A program made the translations under genes and the position numbers. Source: Bradyrhizobium erythrophlei (GTDB taxonomy: Bacteria; Pseudomonadota; Alphaproteobacteria; Rhizobiales; Xanthobacteraceae). From it: a stretch of DNA of 64,000 nucleotides. Location of the stretch: positions 3,596,001-3,660,000 of the forward strand of contig NZ_LT670817.1 in the NCBI RefSeq assembly GCF_900129425.1, written 5' to 3'. This document shows positions 54,202 to 62,834 of the stretch, in pieces. Under the pieces are notes generated by a model. That model did no database searches. It had not been told where the DNA came from and was given only the letters and a program-made list of their open reading frames with translations. Each line of letters begins with the position of its first letter. Positions within the stretch are counted from its first letter, which is position 1.

Positions 54202-55264
54202 GAGGGCGGTCTCCTTTAAGCGAACCGATGTCGAGCGAACCTTCGCGTTTCGGCGCCGGCTCTGGCGCCGGAACGGCAGGCTGGTCGGAAAATCCCGTTG
54301 CCGGATCTTCGTCTCCGACATTTTCCAGGAAAGTCGCTGATGGGACGAAGAACAGATTGCCGGTCTTGGCGACGCTGAAATCGAGCAATCGATCGTAGTT
54401 GCCGGCAGGCAGACCCACGAACATGTTTTCGAGCATCTGCTCGATCGTTCGCGGCGAACGCGCATAGCCGATGAAATAGGTGCCGAACTCTTTCTCGGCC
54501 ACGCGGCCGAACGGCATGTTATCGCGAATGATCTTGATTTCCTTGCCATCCACCACGACCTTGGCGAGGGCGTTGTGGGCGTAGGCCGGTTTCACGGCGT
54601 CGTCGAGTTCGATGTCCGCAAGCTTGGTGCGGCCGATGATGCGCTCCTGGGCTTCCGTGGACAGCGCGTTCCAGCCGGTCATGTCGTGCAGGTATTTCTG
54701 CACGATCACGTAGCTGCCACCGGCGAAGCCGGCGTCTTCGGCCCCCACATAGGCGGCCTCGATCGCGGCTTGCCCGGACGGGTTTTCCGTCCCGTCGACA
54801 AAGCCGATCAGGTCGCGGTCATCGAAATAACGAAAGCCATGCACTTCGTCGATCGGCGAAACGGCGTTGCCGATCCGGGCCATGATTTGGGTCGCCAGTT
54901 CGAAACAGAGATCCATGCGCTTGGCGCGAATGTGAAAGACGAGATCGCCGGGTGTCGCGACGGCATGGCGTGGGCCGGCCTTGATTTCCCGAAAGGGATG
55001 CAGTTCTGCCGGCCGCGGTTGCCCAAAGAGCCTGTCCCATGCGTCGGAGCCAATCCCCATCACGCAGGAGAGGTTGCCCTCGATATCGCGGAAGCCGACC
55101 GAGCGTAACAGCCCCGGGAGGTCGCCGCAAAACGACCGGACTGCCGCGCGACTGGCGCCGCCAGGGTTGATCGCCGCGACCAGAAAGATCGCTGCACGGG
55201 TCAAGGCCTGAACCACCTGCTGGGGCTCGGGAGGCAGGCCGGACTGCGCGTCGGGCGCGGTCAT
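54194..55264 (-). CDS. DyP-type peroxidase, encapsulin cargo
   Basis: 356 residues, heme peroxidase. Distal Asp158 lies in GFVDGTENPSG, proximal His230 in PAYAHNALAKV, and distal Arg247 in IIRDNMPFG. Spacing matches YfeX-like class B enzymes (72 and 89 residues from the Asp). After the catalytic domain (to ~315) comes a Pro/Ala/Glu linker and the C-terminal SLDIGSLKG (343-351), matching the SLxIGSLKG cargo-loading peptide seen in encapsulated DyPs. It precedes the shell gene on the same strand and overlaps it by eight bases, so stoichiometry may be coupled. It oxidises dyes and other organic substrates with peroxide; the native substrate is unknown. Start ATG 55264. Confidence 0.95.
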   Translation of the reverse strand: MTAPDAQSGLPPEPQQVVQALTRAAIFLVAAINPGGASRAAVRSFCGDLPGLLRSVGFRDIEGNLSCVMGIGSDAWDRLFGQPRPAELHPFREIKAGPRHAVATPGDLVFHIRAKRMDLCFELATQIMARIGNAVSPIDEVHGFRYFDDRDLIGFVDGTENPSGQAAIEAAYVGAEDAGFAGGSYVIVQKYLHDMTGWNALSTEAQERIIGRTKLADIELDDAVKPAYAHNALAKVVVDGKEIKIIRDNMPFGRVAEKEFGTYFIGYARSPRTIEQMLENMFVGLPAGNYDRLLDFSVAKTGNLFFVPSATFLENVGDEDPATGFSDQPAVPAPEPAPKREGSLDIGSLKGDRPHE

Positions 55265-55296
55265 TGTGTCGCCCCCGTTTGTCGTGCCAGGTCAGA

Positions 55297-55309
55297 ACGA
55301 ACCATTCGT
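55297..55309. promoter_or_regulatory. Palindrome upstream of DyP-encapsulin operon
   Basis: ACGAACCATTCGT is a 13-base palindrome with five-base arms, 33-45 bases before the peroxidase start. It could be an operator in the leader or near the transcription start. The rest of 55265-55555 contains no gene I recognise; an open frame of 94 codons there is not protein-like. Confidence 0.3.
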
Positions 55310-55555
55310 CATTTGCCTGAGCTTCGGTGGATTATCCGCGGAGTGGACAACCGGCCTTCGGACCGATTTGCGGCCATGTACCGCCTTTATACATCACCAT
55401 TTTGAGGTCGGCGGCGCTGACACTTTATCGGCAGTCGGCCCCGGATTCAAATACGCGGCTGCGTCACGCGCCGTCGAGTGGGGTGACCGGCCGTCAGCCC
55501 TGCTGGTTCACATCAATCGCGCGTGGATGCAAGCGTGGCCAGAGGCGTAATCCAA

Positions 55556-57314
55556 TCACTCCGGCAGGCCTGCTTTGAGGAGACCCTTGGCGAACGCGGT
55601 GAAGTCCTGCGCCCGGCGAAATGGTGCCAGATCTCTCAGATTGGAAGCGTGCAAATTGGGATCGCATTCGAGTGCCCGTGACATGGCTCTTTGCGCTGGC
55701 TCAAGCTGCCCGGCGAGCGCATTGCTGGCTGCCGAAATGCATATGGCGAGCAGGAATGCCGGATTGTCGCGCGTTGCCTTTTCGGCGCACGACGACGCCA
55801 GGTCATAGCGGCCCGCGAGAAAATGAGCATACGCCATGCCTCCGTGCATGCCGAACATGTTCGGATCGAGCGGGCTCAGGCGCATGGCACGCGCGACGTG
55901 CTCAAGTGCGAGGTCCGGCTCACCTCTCCAGACCCTCAGCCAGGCACTAAGCGTCCAAGCCTGCGCTGTGTTGGGATTGACCGCCAGTCCCCGATCCATG
56001 AAAGCCGCAGCGTCGTCGAACTCCTCGGCTACGAAGGCGAGTGCATATCCCCCCATACACAGCGCAACAGGGTCTTCGCCACCCAGATGCACCGCTTTCC
56101 GGGCCATTCGCACGGCTTCTTCGCTTTCCTGAACGCGGTCGTTCATCCAGCCAAGCGCCTTGCGCCGGACACAGCACCACGCGGCCATGCCGTATGCGCA
56201 GGCCAGACCGGGGTCGAGCTCGATCGCCTTGCAAAAGAGCTGGAGCGCATCGGCGTTCTCATCCCTGGTCCACCGGCGAGCGCTCGCCAGTCCACGCAGG
56301 TAATAGTCGTATGCATCCAGATTTTCGGTTGGCTTGCGCCTGGCCCGCTTGATTTCCTCGCGCTGCAGCTTCGGCGCGATTGCACCGACGACGCTGGATG
56401 TTACGTGGTCTTGCAGATCGAACATGTCTTCAAGCACCCTCAAACCGGCCCGCCCAGAGATGTGCTCCGGTTTCGGCATCGATAAGCTGGCCCGAGATAC
56501 GAATACGGTTTCCGGCCTTGCGCACGCTGCCTTCGAGTACGTAGCGCACGCCAAGCTCGCGGCCGACCTGCTTCACGTTCACGGGCCGGCCTTTGTAAGT
56601 GAAACTCGAATTGCGTGCGATCACAAACAGCCAGCGAAACAGCGCCAGCGCCATCGTGATATCCTCCACGATGCCATCGGCGAAATACTCCTGCTCCGGG
56701 TCGGCACTGAGGTTCTGGAAGGGCAGAACGGCAATCGAGGGCTTGTCCGGGAGCGTCAACGCGGGTCTTTGGCGTGCGGCCGCCCAGCGATCCCTCACTC
56801 TGAATACGCGGACCGGGCGCCCGATGTTCTTGAGGTTCTGCTCGCCAGCGTCGTCAAACACGATATCGAGTTTATCGCGGACTTGCCGGTGGGCATCATC
56901 GGAAACACAAATGCCGCCGGGTCCGGCAATGGTTTCGAGGCGCGCCGCTACATTGACCCCGTCGCCGAAGATGTCGCCGTTATCTTCTATGATATCACCG
57001 ACATTGATACCGATCCGGAACTCAATTCGCTTGTCCGGCGGTACGTCTGAATTACGTTCCGCCATGCCACGCTGAACATCGACCGCACAGCGTATCGCGT
57101 CCACGACGCTCTTGAACTCGGCCAGCAGCCCATCGCCGGTATTCTTGACGATGTGCCCGCGATGGGCGGCAATTTTTGGATCAATCAGGGCTCGCAAATG
57201 TTCCTTCAGACGAACATGCGTGCCCTCTTCGTCCAGGCCCGTTAAACGGCTATAACCGGCGACATCGGCTGCGAATATGGCTGTAAGCCGTCGCACTAAG
57301 TGTTCGCGGGTCAA
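55556..57314 (-). pseudogene. Class III adenylate cyclase with TPR half, split by frameshift
   Basis: The first frame (57314 to the stop at 56430) encodes a class III nucleotidyl cyclase domain: FAADVAGYSRL, KNTGDGLLAEF and GDGVNVAARLE retain metal Asp, transition-state Asn and Arg. Next come SIAVLPFQNLSADPEQEYF and the VLEGSVRKAGNRIRI segment of the linked regulatory domain. The second frame, in phase +1 (from about 56440 to 55556), continues exactly where the first stops with LEDMFDLQDHV, then a TPR-rich C-terminus (AIELDPGLACAYG and later repeats). One missing base in GGTGCTTGAAGAC near 56434 restores a single gene of about 585 codons. Start TTG 57314 has GGGAGA upstream (TREHLVRRL). It may be a true pseudogene or a sequence error. 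Confidence 0.85.
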
Positions 57315-57602
57315 GGATATTCTCCCGCCGAGGCGTGAAGCATTTAACCCCGCCGGTCCGAAGAACTCCGGCACCTACATGAAAATATTAGCGCCATTCA
57401 GCGCCAAATACTATCGGCCGCAATGCATGTGGCTCCGCCGGCATCTCTGCGGTACGCGGCGAGATCATCCAATACGCCGTCTTGGATATCGCTCAGCGCC
57501 TCTTCTGCACGTGCCGTCCCGTAGACAGCGGATCATGCGGCCTCGACGACGGGCGCTCGTGCGGTGATTAGCGGAGTCCACGCAACCGATGTTTTTCCAG
57601 CC

Positions 57603-58061
57603 TCAGCATCCACCAAGCGACGCGCCTGCTATTCCGCTCAGGTTTGCCGAGCCTCCATCCGTTGAGGGGACTGGAGGCGGGCAGATGGGTGACGGAGCGC
57701 TGGGAGCCGTCGCGGTCGAACTCGCCGCCTGTGTGGATGTGTCCGGTATTTCCCCCGGCAACAGTAAAGGTGATTGAGATATCCGCGAGGCGGAGCCTGT
57801 TGCCCCCGTGGCACCGCTCGCCGATCCCGTAGCAGTTGGCGATCCCGACGTTCCCGACGCCGTGCCGAACTGCGTTGCTGGCGAAGGCGATGACATAGAT
57901 GGCGAGGGCGACGTTGGCACCGAGGGCGACGTTGGTACACCGAGAGGAACAGACCCTGTACTTTCGCTGCCAGCTGTCTGACCATTCGGTTGCAACACGG
58001 TTTGCCCTTGGGCCGTCGTGATGCCGAGAAACATGATCGCAATGATGAAGACCCGTTGCAT
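57603..58061 (-). CDS. Low-complexity secreted Ser/Thr/Pro-rich protein
   Basis: 152 residues. A signal peptide (FIIAIMFLGITTAQG) is followed by repetitive Ser, Thr, Pro, Gly and Ala (VPTSPSVPTSPSPSMSSPSP, then ATGSASGATGATGS). After that come a conserved-looking block (SQSPLLLPGEIPDTST) and an unusual end, LSGIAGASLGGC, placing a Cys at the very C-terminus. AGGAGA precedes the ATG at 58061; open frame upstream is not coding. Function unknown; it could be an extracellular or cell-wall-like protein. It lies beside a methyltransferase and shows no operon partner. The 288 bases upstream of the cyclase start (57315-57602) hold no gene I recognise. Confidence 0.7.
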   Translation of the reverse strand: MQRVFIIAIMFLGITTAQGQTVLQPNGQTAGSESTGSVPLGVPTSPSVPTSPSPSMSSPSPATQFGTASGTSGSPTATGSASGATGATGSASRISQSPLLLPGEIPDTSTQAASSTATAPSAPSPICPPPVPSTDGGSANLSGIAGASLGGC

Positions 58062-58234
58062 CGCGCTCTCCTGCGTTGAATGCCACAAAGCTGCGCCGTC
58101 GCCCTGGGCTGCTAGACAACGCCCGACGCGAAAAAAGAGAAAATGAAATTTAAGAAAGGTACAGCCGGGAACCGCGAGGACGGACTTGGGGCAGGCGGGC
58201 CTCACATTAGCTTGAATGCCGGAAGCGTCTAAAG

Positions 58235-59140
58235 CTAGTGGCGTCCAAGCGTGTGCCCAGACCGAGGAGGGCGCCTCACAGTAGTCAGGAACACAAATCG
58301 CCCGGTTGATGGCACAAATGCGAATTGCCCACGGGCTCGGAAATTGCCTGCCTTCCGAGTTGGGCCGGAAATACCCGGCACGCGGTCGGAATGACGAGAT
58401 TGACCCAACTCGGACATTGCCGTCGCCTGTATGGTCGAATTGCTTGTTCCGGCCGAGCCCACACGAACTCTCTCTGTCGGGTTATCGAATATCCGAGTGG
58501 GTGGCTCCTTCGGTGCTCGAAGTGCATATAGCCTTTGGTAGATCATCGACTCCGGTATCCGATCAAGCAAGGTGTATCCAAGTGGCAGCTTGATGAGATG
58601 AGCGATGATTCTGGATGAACGCGGATGCCAATATACGGACAGGTTATAAAATTTAAGGGGAGTGAATCCTAAAGTCGCAAACTCGTACATCAATCGCTTA
58701 TGACTGAAGTGCCTTCTGTAGTCCACGATCGGACCCGAAAGCAAAAATATCTTGCCAGAGTGTTCTTTGGCAACTTTCTCCAGAAGCGCTCCCTGCTCCT
58801 GCAGGGAGAGATAGTGGACGCATTCGATGGCTGCGATCACGTCGTAGCCCTCGAATGACGCTTGTAAAAAATCACCGCTTTCAAATCTGGCATTTGGCAA
58901 GTTTAGCGATTCAGCGCGCGCAATTGCTACATCGCTTATGTCGATGCCAACCACGGATCGCGCTTTGCTAAAAATTGCGTGGGTCAAGTGGCCTTCGCCA
59001 CAACCGAGTTCAAGAACGGATTTATCCCGGATGAATGGCTTCAGGCATCGGCGCAAGACCTTGTCCCTGAATCGCGCGTGGGAAATGTGCCAGGGGTCAG
59101 GGGTCGCGTAATAGAGATTGAATTCTGCAGCCGTTCGCAT
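58235..59140 (-). CDS. NodS-like SAM-dependent methyltransferase with repeat-derived tail
   Basis: 301 residues. The class I fold includes VLELGCGEGHLT (SAM motif I), VVGIDISDVAIA, FESGDF and YDVIAAIECVHYLS. This resembles NodS-type and other small-molecule methyltransferases, and the acceptor is unknown. From about residue 242 (MSELGQSRHSDRVPG onward) the sequence changes to a repeat-like tail with Arg-rich content, encoded at 58235-58415. This tail is not part of the fold and probably replaced the original ending. It contains the inverted words CCGAGTTGGG/CCCAACTCGG (58355-58364 and 58404-58413). Confidence 0.85.
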   Translation of the reverse strand: MRTAAEFNLYYATPDPWHISHARFRDKVLRRCLKPFIRDKSVLELGCGEGHLTHAIFSKARSVVGIDISDVAIARAESLNLPNARFESGDFLQASFEGYDVIAAIECVHYLSLQEQGALLEKVAKEHSGKIFLLSGPIVDYRRHFSHKRLMYEFATLGFTPLKFYNLSVYWHPRSSRIIAHLIKLPLGYTLLDRIPESMIYQRLYALRAPKEPPTRIFDNPTERVRVGSAGTSNSTIQATAMSELGQSRHSDRVPGISGPTRKAGNFRARGQFAFVPSTGRFVFLTTVRRPPRSGHTLGRH

Positions 59141-59261
59141 TGCTGGTTTCCGCCGCGCGCTTGGTTGAAAACAAGCGTTCCTCGCGAGTCGCCAAAAAAA
59201 CGAATTGCTTGTGACGCGTAGGCGCGATCCCGACGCGTCGACACGTTCCTTTGGGCAACGC

Positions 59262-59618
59262 CTATTCCATTCTCACCCTTTCGCGCCATCGCGCTTCGAA
59301 AGTATCAGAGTCTTTCAGTGCCCGGGCTTGCGAGCCTAATGGATTGCCAGGCTTCTCTGTCACCACGCTTGTACCCTCTGCGTTGGAAACGGGTTGCGCG
59401 GATGCCTCCTTGGGCCATTCCAGCAACGATTTCGAAAGCATGGGCTTGCCTTCGTACCAACACTTTCGTCCATCGATCAGACGATAGGACCACCAACGCC
59501 CGTGCGGATTTGATGGTGTCGTGGCGCTGCATTGTTGCGCGGCCTGCGCATTTGGAATCCCGACTGGCAGGATCGTAGCAATCCAGGCGGCCAAAGCGAT
59601 AGATGGAAGTTTCCTCAT
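59262..59618 (-). CDS. Small secreted protein of unknown function
   Basis: 118 residues. The signal peptide spans about 1-27 (AWIATILPVGIPNAQA). The mature part has CSATTPSNPHGRWWSYRLID, then GRKCWYEGKPMLSKSLLEWP; the two Cys could form a disulfide. This WWSYRLIDGRKCWYEG pattern recurs in many Bradyrhizobium-type small exported proteins whose role is unknown. Its ATG overlaps the stop of the upstream small gene as ATGA, supporting start 59618 over a GTG six bases earlier. The C-terminus is polar and charged. Confidence 0.78.
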   Translation of the reverse strand: MRKLPSIALAAWIATILPVGIPNAQAAQQCSATTPSNPHGRWWSYRLIDGRKCWYEGKPMLSKSLLEWPKEASAQPVSNAEGTSVVTEKPGNPLGSQARALKDSDTFEARWRERVRME

Positions 59619-59803
59619 TTGCACACTGAAGGACAGCTTTGTTGCTGCAAGCGGTTTACTGCGACTACCAAATCGGGGCGTTCGAGAACTTCCACCAACT
59701 TGTCGAGGATACGCTCATTGTCCTGCGGCCGGGGCCGAAGATATTCTTCCAGTATGAGTTGGGCTTCGCTGATTGCCTGAAGAGTCAATTGCTGATCAGT
59801 CAT
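59615..59803 (-). CDS. Small conserved hypothetical protein
   Basis: 62 residues, helical and acidic. TLQAISEAQLILEEYLRP and ERILDKLVEVLERPDLVVAV read as two amphipathic helices. No TM or signal peptide is visible. Similar small proteins recur in Bradyrhizobium-type genomes; function unknown. The stop overlaps the next start by four bases (ATGA), so both genes are probably translated together. Confidence 0.7.
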   Translation of the reverse strand: MTDQQLTLQAISEAQLILEEYLRPRPQDNERILDKLVEVLERPDLVVAVNRLQQQSCPSVCK

Positions 59804-60294
59804 TCGTTCTTACCCGTCAAACAAAATGCTGCCCCCATCAAACAAATGCTGCCCGGAAGAAAATCCGACAAATCAAGCCAATTTGGGGAAATATTCCCGC
59901 CTTTTTGAACTATCTCATCAAATTTTGTTTCAATGGGAACCCCGCGCGCAGGATCGCGGCGGCTTCCTGTTCAACATCGCTTCAGACGTCGACCCAGATA
60001 GGGGGCGACTGGCGGCTACTGAATCCCGCGCGATGTGCTTGTGATTTCTAAGATGTGCTGGGCCCTTATCAGCATGCCGAAGATATTGCGCGACACGCAG
60101 AAGGATTACAGACGGAAGCAACGCGGGGCTGGCGGACACTTGCCGATTTGCGTCAGAGCTCCGGTGCAACTCACGAAGACCTAGTAAATCGTCGACGAAT
60201 GCGATCGGTCGACACAGAGTGTAGTGAGGAACGTCTGTCTGCGGCACCATTCGAGACATGCGTGCCGCCGCCATCAACTTCACAGTTCGCGGCT
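59804..60294. other. Non-coding stretch, no gene recognised
   Basis: About 490 bases of lower G+C than average. Open frames in both strands are short and not protein-like. The 59820-59870 part has a near-repeat, CAAACAAAATGCTGCCC then CAAACAAATGCTGCCC. I see no tRNA or terminator. It may hold promoters for the small genes to its left. Confidence 0.5.
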
Positions 60295-60537
60295 TCACTT
60301 CGAAGCGTTTGCGATCTTGTGCTCCAGGTGTCCGGTCTCATGATCGCGGCGGAGCTGGCTCAGTGACGTATCGTTGAGCTGAACCAGAACCTCGCTCAGT
60401 TTCTCGGTGTCCGGATATCCGGCTGCGAAACTCGGTCCGTAAATCCTGCGCAACGTGCGGATGAGGGTGTTTCCGTGTTTGTGGCTGATTTCGCCATCCT
60501 TGTTGCGGTGGCGATTGTCGAGACCGGCCTTACTCAT
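60295..60537 (-). CDS. Small conserved basic protein
   Basis: 80 residues. The opening SKAGLDNRHRNKDGEISHKH and the following GNTLIRTLRRIYGPSFAAG form a pattern found repeatedly in Bradyrhizobium-type genomes. The second half (LSEVLVQLNDTSLSQLRRDHETGHLE) is a polar helix. No signal peptide. The basic N-terminus could bind nucleic acid; function unknown. GGGAGAGC precedes the ATG at 60537; the open frame upstream is not protein-like. Confidence 0.78.
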   Translation of the reverse strand: MSKAGLDNRHRNKDGEISHKHGNTLIRTLRRIYGPSFAAGYPDTEKLSEVLVQLNDTSLSQLRRDHETGHLEHKIANASK

Positions 60538-60735
60538 GCTGCTCTCCCTTGTGCTCAGCCCCGAGCATCCTCCCGCTGGAACTAAATGACAATCTTGCGC
60601 TGCAACAGGCGCATCGACTCTGAGAGTGACCGGCGGTTTCCGGCCGGCACAACAATCGGATCGAAAAACCATTGATCCCGGGACACGAAAATTTACAGCT
60701 GATCCGCAATAACAGGTGGAAGGGTGAAACTCGGC

Positions 60736-60765
60736 GATGACGCCTGCTTTAGCGCAGGCGTCATC
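60736..60765. other. Perfect 12-base-pair hairpin in intergenic region
   Basis: GATGACGCCTGC, a TTTAGC loop and GCAGGCGTCATC form a perfect stem. No T run follows on either side. It lies about 95 bases before the ABC binding-protein gene and 200 bases upstream of the small basic gene. The rest of 60538-60860 (about 320 bases) shows no gene I recognise. Confidence 0.6.
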
Positions 60766-60860
60766 AAAGGCCTGGCAGGTAGCCAATTCCCGCTCCCTGA
60801 CGGGTCTTTAAGTGATAAACTGCGGCTGTCCCGGAAGATGTCTTTCGAGCGGCGGCAGAC

Positions 60861-61849
60861 ATGCGGCGGCGCGACTTGATCGTCATGCTTTTCGGCGGAA
60901 CGGCGGTTGCGGCGTCGCGGTTGGCGCGCGCCCATCAGCTCGAGCGGATGCGCCGCATCGGCGTGCTCATGGGATTTGACTCGACGAATCCGGAAGCACA
61001 AACCTTCCAGAAGGCCTTCACCGGACGGCTGAGGGAACTCGGCTGGATCGATGGGAGGAATGCCCGCTTCGAATATCGCTGGGCCAGTGGGACTCCCGAA
61101 CGTTTCCAGGCTTATGCGGCAGAGCTGGTCGGCCTCAAGCCCGACGTCATCCTTGCCAATACAACGCCTGCGGTCGCCGCCCTGCGCCATGAAACCACGA
61201 CGCTTCCGATCGTGTTCGTGCAGGTGACTGATCCGCTCGGCCAGGGATTTGTCGCCAACCTTGCGCATCCCGCCTCCAACGTGACCGGTTTCAGCTTTGT
61301 TGATTTCACCGTGGGCGAGAAATGGCTTCAAGGACTGAAGGAAATCGCGCCGCCCGTCGATCGTGTCGCCGTCATCTACAACCCGCAAACGATGTCGTTT
61401 TCGCCATACCTTCCATCGCTTCAGTCCGCCGCGACGTCACTTGGAATGGAGATGATCGAGGCGCCCGTTCATGACGATCGCGATATCGACAACGCCGTCA
61501 AAGCCATCAGCGAGAAACCAGGCGGCGGCCTCAGCGTGATAGCCGACCCGTTCACCGCGGAGCATCGGATCCGGATCATTGAGCTTGCCGCACGCCATCG
61601 CGTACCCGCGATCTATCCGCGGCGCATCTTTGTCGTCGACGGCGGATTGATCGCGTACGGAACGGATGTGCTCGACCTCTTCAGAAGCGCGGCCGGCTAT
61701 GTCGATCGCATCCTCAGGGGTGAGAAGCCCGGCGATTTACCGGTACCCCGACAAAATATGAATTGACCATCAATCTCAAGACGGCCGGGGCGCTCGGCCT
61801 CATCGTGCCGCCGTCGCTGCTCGCACGGGCAGACGAGGTCATCGAATAG
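60861..61849 (+). pseudogene. ABC transporter binding protein (ABC_sub_bind/TrpX type), 3' frameshift
   Basis: The main frame (60861-61766) encodes a Tat/Sec-type leader (MRRRDLIVMLFGGTAVAAS), then RIGVLMGFDSTNPEAQTFQ, RELGWIDGRN, IVFVQVTDPLGQGFV and YGTDVLDLFRSAAGYVDRIL, the signature of ABC_sub_bind proteins. It breaks at GEKPGDLPVPRQNMN. Beyond 61747, in phase +2, the expected ending PTKYELTINLKTAGALGLIV followed by PPSLLARADEVIE is present and stops at 61849. A deletion of two or five bases near 61748 explains this. The product is about 12 residues beyond the conserved part without its last strand. No permease genes are adjacent. Confidence 0.85.
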
Positions 61850-61937
61850 AACGACTCTTGTGCACTGCGTGAGACCATCTTTGATGCGAGGTGAATGTCA
61901 ATCAGTCACACGTTAACGCCGGCAAATCGATCATCGA

Positions 61938-62834
61938 TCAGAGCGAATCGACGAACTCGATCATTCGACGACGTTGATCGGGATCGGGCAACGGGCCGCG
62001 CATCGCACCGGCGTTGTCCGTCATGTGGACGGGATCGCCGGTCCCGGGAATCACCGCGGTCACACGCGGGTCGCCGAGCAAAAATTTCAGGAAAAACTGT
62101 CCCCAGGAATTCGCGAACACCCGGCCCCAGTCCGGCAATTCCTTGCCGTGCACTGCCCGGAATAATCTGCCGTTGCCGAAAGGCAATGCGGTCAGCACGC
62201 CGGCGCGGACTTCGGCGGCCAGTGGCAGGATGCTCTTCTCAGCCCCGCGGTTATCGAGTGAATAGTCGATCTGGACGAAATCAGGCTTCTCCCGTTTGAG
62301 CACGGCCTCGACTGCGGGATAGTCGCCCCGAAATGTTGAGGTGATGCCGACATAGCGGCACACGCCTTGTCCCTTCCAATCCCGGAAGCGTTCGAGAGAT
62401 TGTTGCCTGCTCCTGACATTGTGGAGCTGCAGCAGATCGACCCTTTCGGTCTTGAGTCGGGCCAACGACCGCTTGAGTTCCCGTGCGTCGGGCGACTCGA
62501 GCTTGGTGGCGATGAAAAGCTTGTCGCGCAAGCCGGTAGCCGCGGTGACCTGGCCCAGTACGCTTTCGGCATCGCCATAGGTCGAGGCGGTGTCGATGAG
62601 CCGTCCGCCACCGCTGATCAGAGCCTGTATGACTGCAGCGGCCTTGCTCCGTGTCGTTTCGTCATCCTGGTCGAAAACATAAGCCGTACCAAGGCCAACT
62701 GCAGGAATGCGCTCGTCGCTGCTGGGAATTGCACGCGTGATAAGCGGTGTGTCGGTTTGAGCAATGGCTTTGGGCGAGACCAGAAATCCGCCGGCGAGTG
62801 CGGCGAAGTCCCGGCGGGTTATCCGGATTGGCAT
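61938..62834 (-). CDS. Aldo/keto reductase with Tat signal
   Basis: 298 residues. RITRRDFAALAGGF is a twin-arginine signal. The AKR barrel shows the tetrad as Asp in LIDTAS, Tyr in TYGDAESVLG, Lys in IATKLES and His in LLQLHNV. NADPH-binding segments follow (IPGTGDPVHMTDNAGA). Exported members of this family are present in many alphaproteobacteria, with the substrate unknown. The start overlaps the transporter stop by 16 bases on the same strand, so it follows the transporter in one message. Confidence 0.9.
   Translation of the reverse strand: MPIRITRRDFAALAGGFLVSPKAIAQTDTPLITRAIPSSDERIPAVGLGTAYVFDQDDETTRSKAAAVIQALISGGGRLIDTASTYGDAESVLGQVTAATGLRDKLFIATKLESPDARELKRSLARLKTERVDLLQLHNVRSRQQSLERFRDWKGQGVCRYVGITSTFRGDYPAVEAVLKREKPDFVQIDYSLDNRGAEKSILPLAAEVRAGVLTALPFGNGRLFRAVHGKELPDWGRVFANSWGQFFLKFLLGDPRVTAVIPGTGDPVHMTDNAGAMRGPLPDPDQRRRMIEFVDSL

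Noticed and set aside
55266..55550. 94-codon open frame on the plus strand
   Set aside because: Lies in the promoter region of the DyP gene; no family, no ribosome site.
60055..60366. 103-codon open frame on the plus strand
   Set aside because: Overlaps the small basic gene antisense, and its sequence shows no family pattern.
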